Source: Paenibacillus dendrobii
Lineage (GTDB): Bacteria; Bacillota; Bacilli; Paenibacillales; Paenibacillaceae
Length of the DNA: 64,000 nt
Direction of reading: 5' to 3'
Assembly (NCBI RefSeq): GCF_009807035.1
Contig: NZ_WUBI01000002.1
Span: 434,001 to 498,000, forward strand
Every line of letters starts with the position of its first letter. Position 1 is the first letter of the stretch. The notes under the pieces are model-generated. The model did not search any database. It worked only from the letters and a program-made list of their open reading frames with translations, and was not told the DNA's origin. Of the stretch, positions 1 to 8,237 are shown one piece after another. Both the position numbers and the translations under genes were made by a program.

Positions 1-578
1 AGAATCGGCTTGATGTTCAGCAGGTTGCCAATGATGGCTGCCGCTTTGCCGATCCGCCCGCCTTTTTGCAAATATTCCAATGTATCCACCAGAAAATAGA
101 GCTTGCGCTGTTGACGCATCTGTTCCACGGATGAAAGGATCTCATCCGCGTTCTTACCTTCCAACGCTAACCGGGCCGCATGGACAACCAGCAGTCCAAA
201 ACCATAGGAAGCCGATCTGGAGTCTACCACCGTAATTTCCGGCGGGTCCTCCATCAGTGATTTGGCAAGGACTGCAGATTGATACGTTCCGCTCAATCCC
301 GATGATATATGGATGGAAATAATCGGACTGCCAGGATGCATGGTCATAATGTCCTGATACACATGCATATAATCGGCAGGAGAAGCCTGCGACGTCGTAG
401 GCAGCTGTTCCGACTGGACAAGCCGTTTGTAGAACACCTCAGCTGAAATATCTACGCCGTCCTGGAAGGTTTCTTCGCCAAACATCAAGCGAAGCGGCAC
501 GACGTGAATATCATATTTGCTGACCAGCTCTTCCGGTATGTCAGCGGTGCTGTCGGTCACAATTACCGCATGAGTCAT
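1..578 (-). CDS. DegV family fatty-acid-binding protein (FakB-like), 3' end cut by window edge
   Basis: About 192 residues are present, starting at an ATG at 578 behind an AAAGGAGG Shine-Dalgarno. The N-terminus carries the family motif TDSTADIP (about residues 8-15) and the segment SIHISSGLSGTYQSA near residues 80-95, where DegV/FakB proteins bind the fatty-acid carboxylate. Family knowledge: DegV proteins of the FakB type hold a fatty acid while the kinase FakA phosphorylates it. fakA lies immediately upstream on the same strand, 150 bases away, so a FakA partner role is a reasonable inference. The reading frame stays open to base 1, so the C-terminus lies outside the window. Ligand preference cannot be judged from sequence. 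Confidence 0.9.
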   Translation of the reverse strand, partial: MTHAVIVTDSTADIPEELVSKYDIHVVPLRLMFGEETFQDGVDISAEVFYKRLVQSEQLPTTSQASPADYMHVYQDIMTMHPGSPIISIHISSGLSGTYQSAVLAKSLMEDPPEITVVDSRSASYGFGLLVVHAARLALEGKNADEILSSVEQMRQQRKLYFLVDTLEYLQKGGRIGKAAAIIGNLLNIKPI

Positions 579-611
579 GCGAGTGGCCTCCTTTGACTGA
601 TTTAACTATTT

Positions 612-700
612 AAAATGAATGAAGGTCAGTTCCGCTGGTATCATAAATCCATCATACTATTGGTTTAGTGAAAATATCCGTCTTTCCCTTCATTCATTTT
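612..700. repeat. 14-bp perfect inverted repeat between degV and fakA
   Basis: The arms AAAATGAATGAAGG (612-625) and its exact reverse complement (687-700) flank a 61-base loop. It fills most of the gap between the fakA stop and the degV start. It could be a large terminator or processing stem for the fakA transcript, or a binding site for a dimeric regulator. There is no long U-tract directly after either arm, so a classical terminator is less convincing. Confidence 0.6.
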
Positions 701-728
701 TATCTAAAGACTTCATTGATGTTGTAGG

Positions 729-2534
729 CTAGGACTCTACCGAAAAAATATAATAATATACCGGCTGCCCGCCTTGGTGTACTTCCACTTCTGCGTTCGG
801 ATAATTCTCCGCAAGCCAATCCGCCAATTCAGCCGTCATCTCGTTTTGCGTTTCTTCACCGGCAAGTACGGTTACGATCTCGTCCCCGCTCACAAGCATC
901 TTGGACAAAAGTTCCTGGCACGAGCCCAGTAGCCCTTCTGCCGCTGCAACAATCTTCGAGTTCTCAATGCCGATGTATTGTCCAGCCTTGATATCCAGAT
1001 TATCAATCTGGGTATCACGTACCGCATAAGTCACCTGGCCTGACTTGATATGCGCGATGGCCTCCATCATATTATCGGTATTGATGTCCTGCATTTCCTC
1101 CTCGGAGAATGCGAAAGCGGCAGCAATACCTTGCGGAATGCTCTTGCTTGGAATCACCGTAACGCTGCGCTCGCCTTCAAGAAGCTCTGCAGCTTGTTGT
1201 GCGGCAAGTACAATATTGGAATTGTTCGGCAAAATATAGATGTGCTGCGCCGATATGGAGCCAATCGCATTAACAAAATCCTCGGTGCTCGGATTCATGG
1301 TCTGACCGCCGGAAAGCACTGCATCCACGCCGAGACTTTTGAAAATGTCCGCAATACCCTGACCGGAAGCTACCGCGATAAACCCGTACGGAGCCATTTC
1401 GTCTGCCGGCGGCGTTGCAGGAGCCTGCTCGCGTGAATGCTCGATCGGATCGACAGGCATTTCAGCAAAAAGTTCGGGCATTGGCGCAATATCCAAACCG
1501 GTTGTCAGCAAATCGCGGTGCTGTTCACGCATGTTCAGAATATGAATCTGGGTGATCTCGCCATAACGGAGAGCAAGATTCAGCACCTCGCCCGGAGCCT
1601 TGGAATGTACATGCACTTTGATCAGCTCATCATCGGCAATAATAATAATGGAATCGCCATTCAATGATAACGCTTTCCTGAATTGATCCTCATCAAAATG
1701 CGCTGTGCCCACGCCTCCAAGCTGCCGGTTAATAAAAAATTCCATATCGTACAGGAATTCAATGTCTTCTGTTTCTATTTTCGATTGTGCAAGCTCAGGC
1801 CGGTCCATAAATACAGGAGCTGCGGATTCCACCACACCGGCAGAAGCCGTTTCCTGATGATTTACGTTGTATGCTTGTCTATCTGCTGGCCGAGACGAGT
1901 ATTCAGGCGCTGCCTGCATTCCCTGGAGGTAGCGAAGGAAACCTTCATAAATATAAACCAGCCCTTGTCCCCCTGAGTCCACTACGCCGACCTGCTTTAA
2001 TACAGGGAGCATATCAGGAGTTTGGGAAAGTGTTTCCTGTGCCTTAAGCAGCACCTGCTCCATCAATTCAGTAATATCATTTGTCCGACGGGCATAAAAC
2101 AAGGCATGTTTGGCAGCCTCTTTGGCTACCGTCAGAATTGTACCCTCAACCGGCTTCACAACGGCTTTATATGCAGCATCCACGCCGGTTTGCAGAGCAG
2201 AAGCAAATTGCATAGCATTCAGTTCAGTGTAAGGCGCAGCATAACGTCCGAATCCGCGGAACAGCTGCGACGTAATCACGCCGGAATTGCCGCGTGCCCC
2301 CATCAACAGTCCTTTGGACAACACACCTGCGCTGTGTCCAATCGATTCGGAATTATTTCGTTTTAATTCAGTCACACCCGCACTCATCGTCAAGTTCATG
2401 TTCGTCCCGGTATCACCGTCCGGAACCGGAAAAACATTTAAAGAATTGACATGCTCAGCATGCTGCTGCAGCTGCTCCGCTCCGGCCAAAACCATAGAGG
2501 TGAAATCTGTCCCATTCAAAGAACGCTTACTCAA
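729..2534 (-). CDS. fakA: Fatty acid kinase, Dak phosphatase domain protein FakA (YloV)
   Basis: The 601-residue product phosphorylates FakB-bound fatty acids using ATP, feeding exogenous acyl chains into phospholipid synthesis. The N-terminal DhaL-type kinase domain shows NVFPVPDGDTGTN (about 33-45), whose aspartates bind Mg-ATP, and a GARGNSG segment near 80. A middle and C-terminal DegV-like/FakA region follows. It is some 50 residues longer than the roughly 550-residue B. subtilis and S. aureus proteins; the excess is mainly a linker near 210-265 and a Pro/Glu-rich stretch near 350-385. The start is a TTG at 2534 with AAGGGG eight bases upstream. Unlike B. subtilis, no yloU (Asp23 family) gene precedes it; instead rpmB is divergent. 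Confidence 0.95.
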   Translation of the reverse strand: MSKRSLNGTDFTSMVLAGAEQLQQHAEHVNSLNVFPVPDGDTGTNMNLTMSAGVTELKRNNSESIGHSAGVLSKGLLMGARGNSGVITSQLFRGFGRYAAPYTELNAMQFASALQTGVDAAYKAVVKPVEGTILTVAKEAAKHALFYARRTNDITELMEQVLLKAQETLSQTPDMLPVLKQVGVVDSGGQGLVYIYEGFLRYLQGMQAAPEYSSRPADRQAYNVNHQETASAGVVESAAPVFMDRPELAQSKIETEDIEFLYDMEFFINRQLGGVGTAHFDEDQFRKALSLNGDSIIIIADDELIKVHVHSKAPGEVLNLALRYGEITQIHILNMREQHRDLLTTGLDIAPMPELFAEMPVDPIEHSREQAPATPPADEMAPYGFIAVASGQGIADIFKSLGVDAVLSGGQTMNPSTEDFVNAIGSISAQHIYILPNNSNIVLAAQQAAELLEGERSVTVIPSKSIPQGIAAAFAFSEEEMQDINTDNMMEAIAHIKSGQVTYAVRDTQIDNLDIKAGQYIGIENSKIVAAAEGLLGSCQELLSKMLVSGDEIVTVLAGEETQNEMTAELADWLAENYPNAEVEVHQGGQPVYYYIFSVES

Positions 2535-2668
2535 TGATAAATCCCCTTCCTAGCTTGATCCTATAGCCACTGGCGTCCATATACATACGTATCAATTACG
2601 TTTTCGTTTCGCCACTTGCGTTCTAAATTAATTTTTTGCGATATCCTTATATTAAACATATGAACACT

Positions 2669-2687
2669 CCATAATAAACCATTATGG
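2669..2687. repeat. Small inverted repeat in fakA/rpmB intergenic region
   Basis: CCATAAT and ATTATGG are separated by five bases, in an AT-rich stretch between the divergent fakA and rpmB genes and about 56 bases upstream of the rpmB -35 box. It may be an operator or a chance palindrome in AT-rich DNA. Confidence 0.35.
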
Positions 2688-2742
2688 ACTATTCATCATT
2701 GTACTATAAGAAGCTCCAGAAATAAATGTTTTTGAAGGGCGG

Positions 2743-2772
2743 TTGACGAAGCATTTTTTGCTGTGATATTAT
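2743..2772 (+). promoter_or_regulatory. rpmB promoter (sigma-A type)
   Basis: A TTGACG -35 box (2743-2748) is followed by an 18-base spacer and TATTAT (2767-2772), preceded by TG one base upstream (extended -10). It gives a leader of about 40 bases before the rpmB start with AAGGAGGTG at 2807-2815. Confidence 0.75.
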
Positions 2773-2820
2773 ATACAAGTATTGTTTTATGCAGGTGTTT
2801 GGAACAAGGAGGTGTAATCT

Positions 2821-3009
2821 ATGTCTCGCAAATGTTATGTGACTGGCAAGAAGCCAGGAAGCGGTAACCACGTATCCCACGCTAACAACCGTAACCGTCG
2901 TTCTTGGGGTGTGAACGTGCAAAAAGTTCGTATTCTTGTTGACGGCAAACCGAAGCGCGTTTATGTGAGCACTCGTGCGCTCAAAGCTGGTAAAGTTACC
3001 CGCGTATAA
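2821..3009 (+). CDS. rpmB: 50S ribosomal protein L28
   Basis: The 62-residue product is the same length as B. subtilis L28, with the conserved opening [12 protein letters not shown], the central [12 protein letters not shown] and the C-terminal RALKAGKV. It is a component of the large ribosomal subunit. Only one cysteine (position 5) is present, so the four-cysteine zinc site found in some L28 paralogues is missing; this is the zinc-independent form. It is transcribed away from fakA and converges with spoVM, as in B. subtilis. A strong promoter and Shine-Dalgarno support high expression. Confidence 0.98.
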   Translation: MSRKCYVTGKKPGSGNHVSHANNRNRRSWGVNVQKVRILVDGKPKRVYVSTRALKAGKVTRV

Positions 3010-3041
3010 TCAGGAAAACTTTTACTTACAGAGTAGAAAGA

Positions 3042-3066
3042 CCGCGTTTTACGCGGGAGTTTTTCT
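3042..3066 (+). terminator. First terminator after rpmB
   Basis: The stem CCGCGT/ACGCGG (3042-3047, 3051-3056) has a three-base loop and is followed by GAGTTTTTCTC. It lies 33 bases after the rpmB stop. Confidence 0.6.
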
Positions 3067-3099
3067 CTTGCGCTATAAGAAAAACGTCTTAGACGAACT

Positions 3100-3205
3100 T
3101 TCAGAGTAGACAGATCGCTTTTAGAGGCCGTTTTTCTTGCGATTATAGAATTCTTCAGCTCCTACCGGACTTACAGATTCTATAATCTTAAGAAATTGCC
3201 TCTGG
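3100..3205. repeat. Imperfect palindromic dispersed repeat, copy 1
   Basis: A block around TTTCTTGCGATTATAGAAT is followed about 35 bases later by an inverted counterpart ATTCTATAATCTTAAGAAA, so the region could fold into a long imperfect hairpin. The motif TTGCGATTA and the internal TTCAGC-type segment recur near 16215 and 16562. It carries no open frame of note. The preceding bases 3070-3115 include a related CTTGCGCTATAAGAAAAAC stretch. Confidence 0.5.
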
Positions 3206-3245
3206 ACGTTTACACATTCTTATATCTTAAGAATAGCATATAAGC

Positions 3246-3279
3246 AAAAAGCACCTTGTTTTCAGCAGGTGCTTTTTTT
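3246..3279. terminator. Bidirectional terminator between rpmB and spoVM
   Basis: The stem AAGCACCT/AGGTGCTT has an A-run before it and a T-run after it, so it can end transcripts from both the plus-strand rpmB and the minus-strand spoVM. Confidence 0.85.
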
Positions 3280-3362
3280 AATGCCTTTGTTCCTGTTCGG
3301 TGGGGTTTCATGCCGCCTGCGTCAGAGGTTTTTTGCACTAAGCGGCATACCATAAGGAGTAT

Positions 3363-3443
3363 TCAGCTTTTATGAAATGTGTTCAAAATGGCTTTTACGA
3401 ATCCTCCCAAAAACTTTGGCAGCTTAAATGTGTAAAATTTCAT
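3363..3443 (-). CDS. spoVM: Stage V sporulation protein M (26-residue membrane-curvature peptide)
   Basis: The peptide is 26 residues, exactly the length of B. subtilis SpoVM, and reads MKFYTFKLPKFLGGFVKAIL followed by NTFHKS. The family core KFYTxKLPKFLGG is intact, including the proline that kinks the amphipathic helix. Family knowledge: SpoVM recognises the convex outer forespore membrane, anchors SpoIVA for coat assembly and inhibits FtsH. The start ATG at 3443 is preceded by a strong GGAGGGTGG ribosome binding site. It sits between rpe and rpmB as in B. subtilis, though thiN is missing. Its promoter should be mother-cell sigma-E dependent; I could not identify one with confidence. It is short enough to be missed by automated annotation. 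Confidence 0.95.
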   Translation of the reverse strand: MKFYTFKLPKFLGGFVKAILNTFHKS

Positions 3444-3520
3444 ATTCCATTCCACCCTCCCCATCATTCTCATGTCATCGCGTATGGTATGCCTGAGCGT
3501 GTTTGCTACAGAAAACGGAC

Positions 3521-3556
3521 AAAAAAAGGTTACATGAGAACCTTGCTCATGTAACC
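3521..3556 (-). terminator. rpe terminator
   Basis: An 11-bp perfect stem (GGTTACATGAG and its complement, 3528-3538 with 3546-3556) with a seven-base loop is followed on the minus strand by seven Ts. It separates rpe from spoVM. Confidence 0.9.
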
Positions 3557-3618
3557 AATGTATGCGCAAAATGCGCGACCTATGACTCAGGCAGACAAGT
3601 GAAGCCCGCCCAATATCT

Positions 3619-4281
3619 TTATCCGTTCTGAACGCTCGCGCGGATCGCCCGAATCGCTGCTTGGCGGTCCTTTTGGCCAAACACGGCGCTGCCTGCAACG
3701 AGTACATCAGCCCCGGCTTCTACAACCAAAGGAGCCGTCTCGCTCGTAATACCGCCATCTACCTCGATATGAACATCAAAGAGAGAGGCTTCGTTCAGCC
3801 ACTGACGCACCTGACGTATCTTATGAACCGCATTCGGAATGAATGCTTGACCGCCAAAGCCCGGGTTAACCGTCATAATGAGAACCATATCGATATCGCC
3901 TAAAATCTCCCGAATGGCAGATGCTGGCGTTGCCGGATTGATGACGACGCCTGCTTGCACACCGTGTTCCTTAATCAAGTGAATGACCCGGTGCAGATGG
4001 ATGCAGGCTTCAGCATGAACAGTAATCATATTCGCGCCAGCTTTAGCAAAGTCAGCGATATATTGTTCCGGATGCTCGATCATCAGATGAACATCCAGAG
4101 GCAGGCTCGTGTGCGGTTTAATGGCACTCACGATAGGCGGTCCCAGCGTAATGTTCGGCACAAAATGCCCATCCATGACGTCCACGTGGATCCAGTCGGC
4201 TCCCGCGGCTTCCACTTCCGAAATTTCCTGGCCCAATCGGGCGAAATCTGCCGACAATATCGATGGCGCTATTTTAATCAT
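3619..4281 (-). CDS. rpe: Ribulose-phosphate 3-epimerase
   Basis: The 220-residue TIM-barrel enzyme interconverts ribulose 5-phosphate and xylulose 5-phosphate in the pentose phosphate pathway. Signatures are APSILSADF at the start, HVDVMDGHFVPN (metal-binding Asp and His, about 32-43), LDVHLMIE, MTVNPGFGGQ and the phosphate-binding VDGGI near 173-177. Five bases separate it from rsgA upstream, and the two are probably cotranscribed with prpC and prkC. gnd, the enzyme that makes its substrate, is elsewhere in this window. No thiamine pyrophosphokinase (thiN) follows, unlike B. subtilis. Confidence 0.97.
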   Translation of the reverse strand: MIKIAPSILSADFARLGQEISEVEAAGADWIHVDVMDGHFVPNITLGPPIVSAIKPHTSLPLDVHLMIEHPEQYIADFAKAGANMITVHAEACIHLHRVIHLIKEHGVQAGVVINPATPASAIREILGDIDMVLIMTVNPGFGGQAFIPNAVHKIRQVRQWLNEASLFDVHIEVDGGITSETAPLVVEAGADVLVAGSAVFGQKDRQAAIRAIRASVQNG

Positions 4282-4286
4282 TTCCG

Positions 4287-5204
4287 TTAATACCTCCGCT
4301 TCTTATCTTTCATTTCGGTTAAGAACAGCACATAATGTTCGTAGCGGCTCGCTGCAATCTTTCCTTCTTCCACTGCCTTTAATACTTTGCAGCCCGGTTC
4401 ATGAGTGTGGCTGCAACCACGGAATTTGCATTGATCCGCATACGAGGCGAATTCCCTGAAACATGTGGACAGCTCTTCTACCCCGAGCTCCAGGAAATCG
4501 AGCTGGCTGAAGCCAGGCGTATCGGCAACAAATCCACCCTGCTCCAGCTCAATCAGCTCCACATGACGTGTCGTGTGCTTGCCCCGGCCCAGCCTCATGC
4601 TAATCGCGCTGGTTTCGAGCGCAAGGCCGGGAACCAGCCGATTCAGTAGCGAGGACTTGCCTACACCGGACTGGCCGGAAAAGACGCTGATTTGACCTTT
4701 CAACCTTTCCTGCAGCAGATCCGTTCCCAGCCCTAAGCGCGAACTTGATACGATGACCTGGTAACCGATATTTTCATACAGTTCTTTTACCACAGCTGCT
4801 GGATCTTCACGGGGGTCTTCTACCGACAGAAGATCCTGCTTGGTCAAGCAAATGACCGTATCCAGCCCCGAGTGCTCGATGTGAACCAAGAATTTGTCCA
4901 GCAACTGCAAGTTAAGCTCGGGTTCACGGACCGAAAATACCAGAACGGCCAAGTCTACGTTGGCCACGGGAGGACGGATAAGCTCGGAGCTGCGTGGCAG
5001 TATTTCATCTACCATGCCCTCCCCGTTTTCCGTGTGGGAATAGATAATATGATCCCCAACCAGCGGAGTTACGCCCTTTTTCTTAAAAATACCGCGTGCT
5101 CTGCACTGGATGCCGTCCCCGCCTCCAGAAGCTGCCATCCCGTTTTCGAGCGGCTTGACGTAATAGTATCCGCTTAACGCCTTCACGATCACTCCTTCAG
5201 GCAT
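4287..5204 (-). CDS. rsgA: Ribosome small-subunit maturation GTPase RsgA (YloQ/CpgA)
   Basis: The 305-residue circularly permuted GTPase carries an N-terminal OB fold (1-65), then G4 TKQD (121-124), the P-loop GQSGVGKSS (177-185), G3 DTPG (228-231) and a C-terminal zinc site with Cys259, Cys264, His266 and Cys272. It checks the maturing 30S subunit. In B. subtilis CpgA is a substrate of the PrkC kinase encoded immediately upstream, so the linkage is functional as well as positional. Start ATG at 5204 with GTGAGG about ten bases upstream; the length is normal for the family. Confidence 0.97.
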   Translation of the reverse strand: MPEGVIVKALSGYYYVKPLENGMAASGGGDGIQCRARGIFKKKGVTPLVGDHIIYSHTENGEGMVDEILPRSSELIRPPVANVDLAVLVFSVREPELNLQLLDKFLVHIEHSGLDTVICLTKQDLLSVEDPREDPAAVVKELYENIGYQVIVSSSRLGLGTDLLQERLKGQISVFSGQSGVGKSSLLNRLVPGLALETSAISMRLGRGKHTTRHVELIELEQGGFVADTPGFSQLDFLELGVEELSTCFREFASYADQCKFRGCSHTHEPGCKVLKAVEEGKIAASRYEHYVLFLTEMKDKKRRY

Positions 5205-5258
5205 ACATGAAAGGCCTCACTTTCTCCGACAGGTTCACAAGTTGAATGGTTCGAACCT

Positions 5259-7457
5259 TTAGTGGTTTTGCTTGTATATTACTGTTTCGCTATTTTTCTT
5301 CCCTTTTCCCGGATTGCCATGATTATTCTTATTGCCTTTACCCGGGAAGTTAAAGCCGGTTGTATCATTGTTATCTCCGTTATCTCCGTTGTCTTCGTTT
5401 CCATCTCCGTTACCGTCTTGCGATCCCGGATCGCCGCCGCTGTTATCCGGAAGAGTTATCGCGGGTACCGTGCCATTCTTGGCGTCTTCATAGGTTACCG
5501 TGTAAGTGTCGAAGATCTGTCCATCACGTTTGACGGTAACAATCCCGTTCATGGTTGGCGAAAGCACCAGGTCTACAGGGAATACCTGCGTCGATTTAAT
5601 GGTTTTCGTCCCCCATACCTTGCTTTGGCCGCTTGTACGGGCATCGCTGTATTCAATACTGATTTTACTGTTCTCCCCTTCGACGGTCGGGGCCACAGGC
5701 AAATTATACGTGTATTTCAGTGCATCAGACGGATATCCCGAGCTGACGGTCAGCGTGATCGTTTTTCCCGGTTCGGCATCCGTTCCCGGATCGAAAGGCC
5801 ACTGTTTCATTACAATGCCTTTTTCGACGGTATAGCTTCCTTCTTGCTCAATAATCGGATCTGCAGTGAATCCGTTCGATTTCAGCTTCTGAACTGCTTT
5901 ATCCTGGGTTAAATCGAGGAGGTTCGGCATTTTCACCTGTTCCTGCCCTTTGCTGACGGTTAAAGTAACCTGAGCCGTATCCGGATCCACGTCGGTATTC
6001 GCACCCGGATCCTGGGAGATGACTTGATTCACAGGTTTATCGCTGAATTCAGACTTCTGCTTGATGTTGTCTTCTTTAAATCCTTTACCGACCAAAGCTT
6101 TTACCGCGTCCTCAAAGGAAGAACCCTTGACATCCGTCATTGGGATCAGAGGCTTGGCTGCAACTACCGAAAGCTGAATGGTCGAACCTTTCTTTACCTC
6201 GGTCCCTTCCGGTTTGCTCTGCTCATAGACGACGCCTTCGGGATAATCCGGCTTGAATTTCCGAATCACGTTTTCATCCACTTCAAGGCCAAGCGCACCG
6301 AGCTCTTTGCGGGCATCGGCTTCCGTCTTGGCTACGACGTTTGGCACCGTCACGTTCGGAACGACAAGCTTGTGGTTGACGTACCAAGCCAGTCCCCCCA
6401 TCGCAAGAAGAAGAAAGAGCGTCAGGCCGATCCACAGCGCAGGCCTTCCCCAAGACTTTTTCGGTTTGGCCGCTGCTTCAGGCCGTTCGTCACGGTCTTC
6501 ATCAACAGCTGCAGCTGCCGCCACAGGCCTTGATCTGACAGGGCTAGCCCCGATATGCTGAGGCTTAATCGCCGGAATAACACGGGTGCGATCCTCGTCG
6601 TCGATATCCGCAAAATCTATTTTCTTCTCATTTCTTCGCTCCGGCAGCAGGCAGGTTTCCAGATCATGCAGCATTTCCTTTGCGCTCTGATAACGCTCCT
6701 GCGGATTTTTCCGCATGGATTTGAGAATAATATTTTCCACGCTCTGGGGAATGAGGGGATTCACTTCACGCGGTTCCTCGAATTCCTCCTGTAGATGCTT
6801 CAGCGCCACACTGATCGGGCTTTCCCCAAGAAAAGGAAGACGTGCCGTTAGCATTTGATACAATACAATACCAAGAGAATATAAATCCGATTTTTCTCCC
6901 GTGACCACGCCTTTGGCATGTTCAGGAGAAAAATAATGCACGGAGCCGACTACGGAGCCTGTTTGAGTAATCGTCGTAGAAGTTACGGCCCGGGCGATCC
7001 CGAAATCCGTCACTTTGACTCTGCCGTTGCGTCCAATCAGTATATTGTGGGGTTTGATATCCCTATGAATGATCTGATTCTGATGGGCATGATCCAGCGC
7101 ATCGCAAATCTGTGAAGCGATCCGAACCGCCTCGTCGACCTGCAATGGTGCCCGTTCCTTGATGATTTCGTTCAGATTGTGCCCTTCCACGTACTCCATG
7201 ACGATATAATGCACTTCGTCTTCCTGACCCACATCATAAATGCTGACAACGTTCGGGTGCGAGAGCGAAGCAGCCGACTGCGCCTCCCGGCGGAAGCGGC
7301 GTATAAACTCCTCATCGTGCACAAACTGCTGGCGCAGCACCTTGACAGCGACATTCCGGCCGAGCAGCAAATCATGCGCTTTGTAGACCAGAGCCATCCC
7401 GCCGCCGCCAATACGTTCAATAATTTCATAACGGCCGCCCAATTCGTGTCCGATCAT
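5259..7457 (-). CDS. prkC: Membrane serine/threonine protein kinase with three PASTA domains
   Basis: The cytoplasmic Hanks kinase domain (about 1-270) shows the glycine loop GGGGMA (17-22), Lys39, HRDIKPHN with Asp133, and DFG 151-153 followed by a Thr-rich activation loop. A charged linker leads to one membrane helix (about 340-360). Three extracellular PASTA repeats (about 369-433, 436-503, 506-573) sense peptidoglycan fragments, and a beta-rich segment and an Asn/Gly/Asp-rich tail end the protein. I place the start at the ATG at 7457, which overlaps the prpC stop in an ATGA and has AAAGGAG eight bases upstream; an in-frame GTG at 7466 is less likely. In B. subtilis PrkC governs germination and stationary-phase physiology. 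Confidence 0.96.
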   Translation of the reverse strand: MIGHELGGRYEIIERIGGGGMALVYKAHDLLLGRNVAVKVLRQQFVHDEEFIRRFRREAQSAASLSHPNVVSIYDVGQEDEVHYIVMEYVEGHNLNEIIKERAPLQVDEAVRIASQICDALDHAHQNQIIHRDIKPHNILIGRNGRVKVTDFGIARAVTSTTITQTGSVVGSVHYFSPEHAKGVVTGEKSDLYSLGIVLYQMLTARLPFLGESPISVALKHLQEEFEEPREVNPLIPQSVENIILKSMRKNPQERYQSAKEMLHDLETCLLPERRNEKKIDFADIDDEDRTRVIPAIKPQHIGASPVRSRPVAAAAAVDEDRDERPEAAAKPKKSWGRPALWIGLTLFLLLAMGGLAWYVNHKLVVPNVTVPNVVAKTEADARKELGALGLEVDENVIRKFKPDYPEGVVYEQSKPEGTEVKKGSTIQLSVVAAKPLIPMTDVKGSSFEDAVKALVGKGFKEDNIKQKSEFSDKPVNQVISQDPGANTDVDPDTAQVTLTVSKGQEQVKMPNLLDLTQDKAVQKLKSNGFTADPIIEQEGSYTVEKGIVMKQWPFDPGTDAEPGKTITLTVSSGYPSDALKYTYNLPVAPTVEGENSKISIEYSDARTSGQSKVWGTKTIKSTQVFPVDLVLSPTMNGIVTVKRDGQIFDTYTVTYEDAKNGTVPAITLPDNSGGDPGSQDGNGDGNEDNGDNGDNNDTTGFNFPGKGNKNNHGNPGKGKKNSETVIYKQNH

Positions 7458-8230
7458 GAATCCCACTCCTTTATACTTTGCCCAGCGACTTCGTCTTGAA
7501 GTTCAAACAGGGCGACAGTAATGTTGTCATCGCCTCCGGCGAGAAGTGCCAGCTGCAGAAGTCGGTCCGCCCTTTCATCCAGCGGAACGTCCCGCATTCC
7601 GGATATTTGGGCAATATGCTCGCCGCTAACCAGACTGCTAAGTCCATCGCTGCACAAAAGGAGTACTTCCCCGGCAGATAGTGTGACAGGATACAAATCG
7701 ACAGATACCTCGGGATCGGTGCCCAAAGCGCGCATAATCACATTGCGGCGCGGATGGGTTTTCATTTCCTCAAGACTGATCTGGCCGCTTTTAAACAGCT
7801 CATTGACCAGTGTATGGTCTTCCGTAAGCTGAATGGCTTCACCATTCACGATTTTATAAGCCCGACTGTCTCCGATATGTCCGATAATACCGGACACGTC
7901 TTGCAGCAGTAGCACCTCAACCGTCGTTCCCATGTTGTGATATTTTTCATTTTTGGATGCTTCGCTGTAAATGACGTCGTTGGCATGCAGAATAGCATCA
8001 CTGACTGCTGCGCTTATGCCTTCGGCGGACATGCCCTCTTCCAGTGCAGACAGATCTCCCGCAATGGTATCCACGGCAAGCCTGCTCGCGGTATCGCCAG
8101 CCTGATGGCCGCCCATACCGTCAGCAACGATGCCGATGGTATATCCTTGCGGCAGCTGCCCAATCCAGACTGAATCCTCGTTTACCGATCGAACCCGCCC
8201 GATATTACTGGCATGAACTGTTTTGATCAA
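7454..8230 (-). CDS. prpC: PP2C-family protein serine/threonine phosphatase
   Basis: The 258-residue cytosolic metal-dependent phosphatase reverses PrkC phosphorylation. PP2C motifs are visible: RSVNEDSVW (14-22), GIVADGMGGHQAGD (33-46, with the metal-binding Asp), GHIGDSRAY, LLCSDGLSS and GGDDNITV near the end. The start is a TTG at 8230 behind GGTGAGGGG. The stop overlaps the prkC start by four bases, so the two are translationally coupled, as in B. subtilis. rlmN lies seven bases upstream. Confidence 0.96.
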   Translation of the reverse strand: MIKTVHASNIGRVRSVNEDSVWIGQLPQGYTIGIVADGMGGHQAGDTASRLAVDTIAGDLSALEEGMSAEGISAAVSDAILHANDVIYSEASKNEKYHNMGTTVEVLLLQDVSGIIGHIGDSRAYKIVNGEAIQLTEDHTLVNELFKSGQISLEEMKTHPRRNVIMRALGTDPEVSVDLYPVTLSAGEVLLLCSDGLSSLVSGEHIAQISGMRDVPLDERADRLLQLALLAGGDDNITVALFELQDEVAGQSIKEWDS

Positions 8231-8237
8231 GTTCCCC

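Noticed and set aside
2704..2922. Minus-strand frame across the rpmB promoter
   Set aside because: It overlaps the promoter and the start of rpmB and has no conservation or ribosome site.
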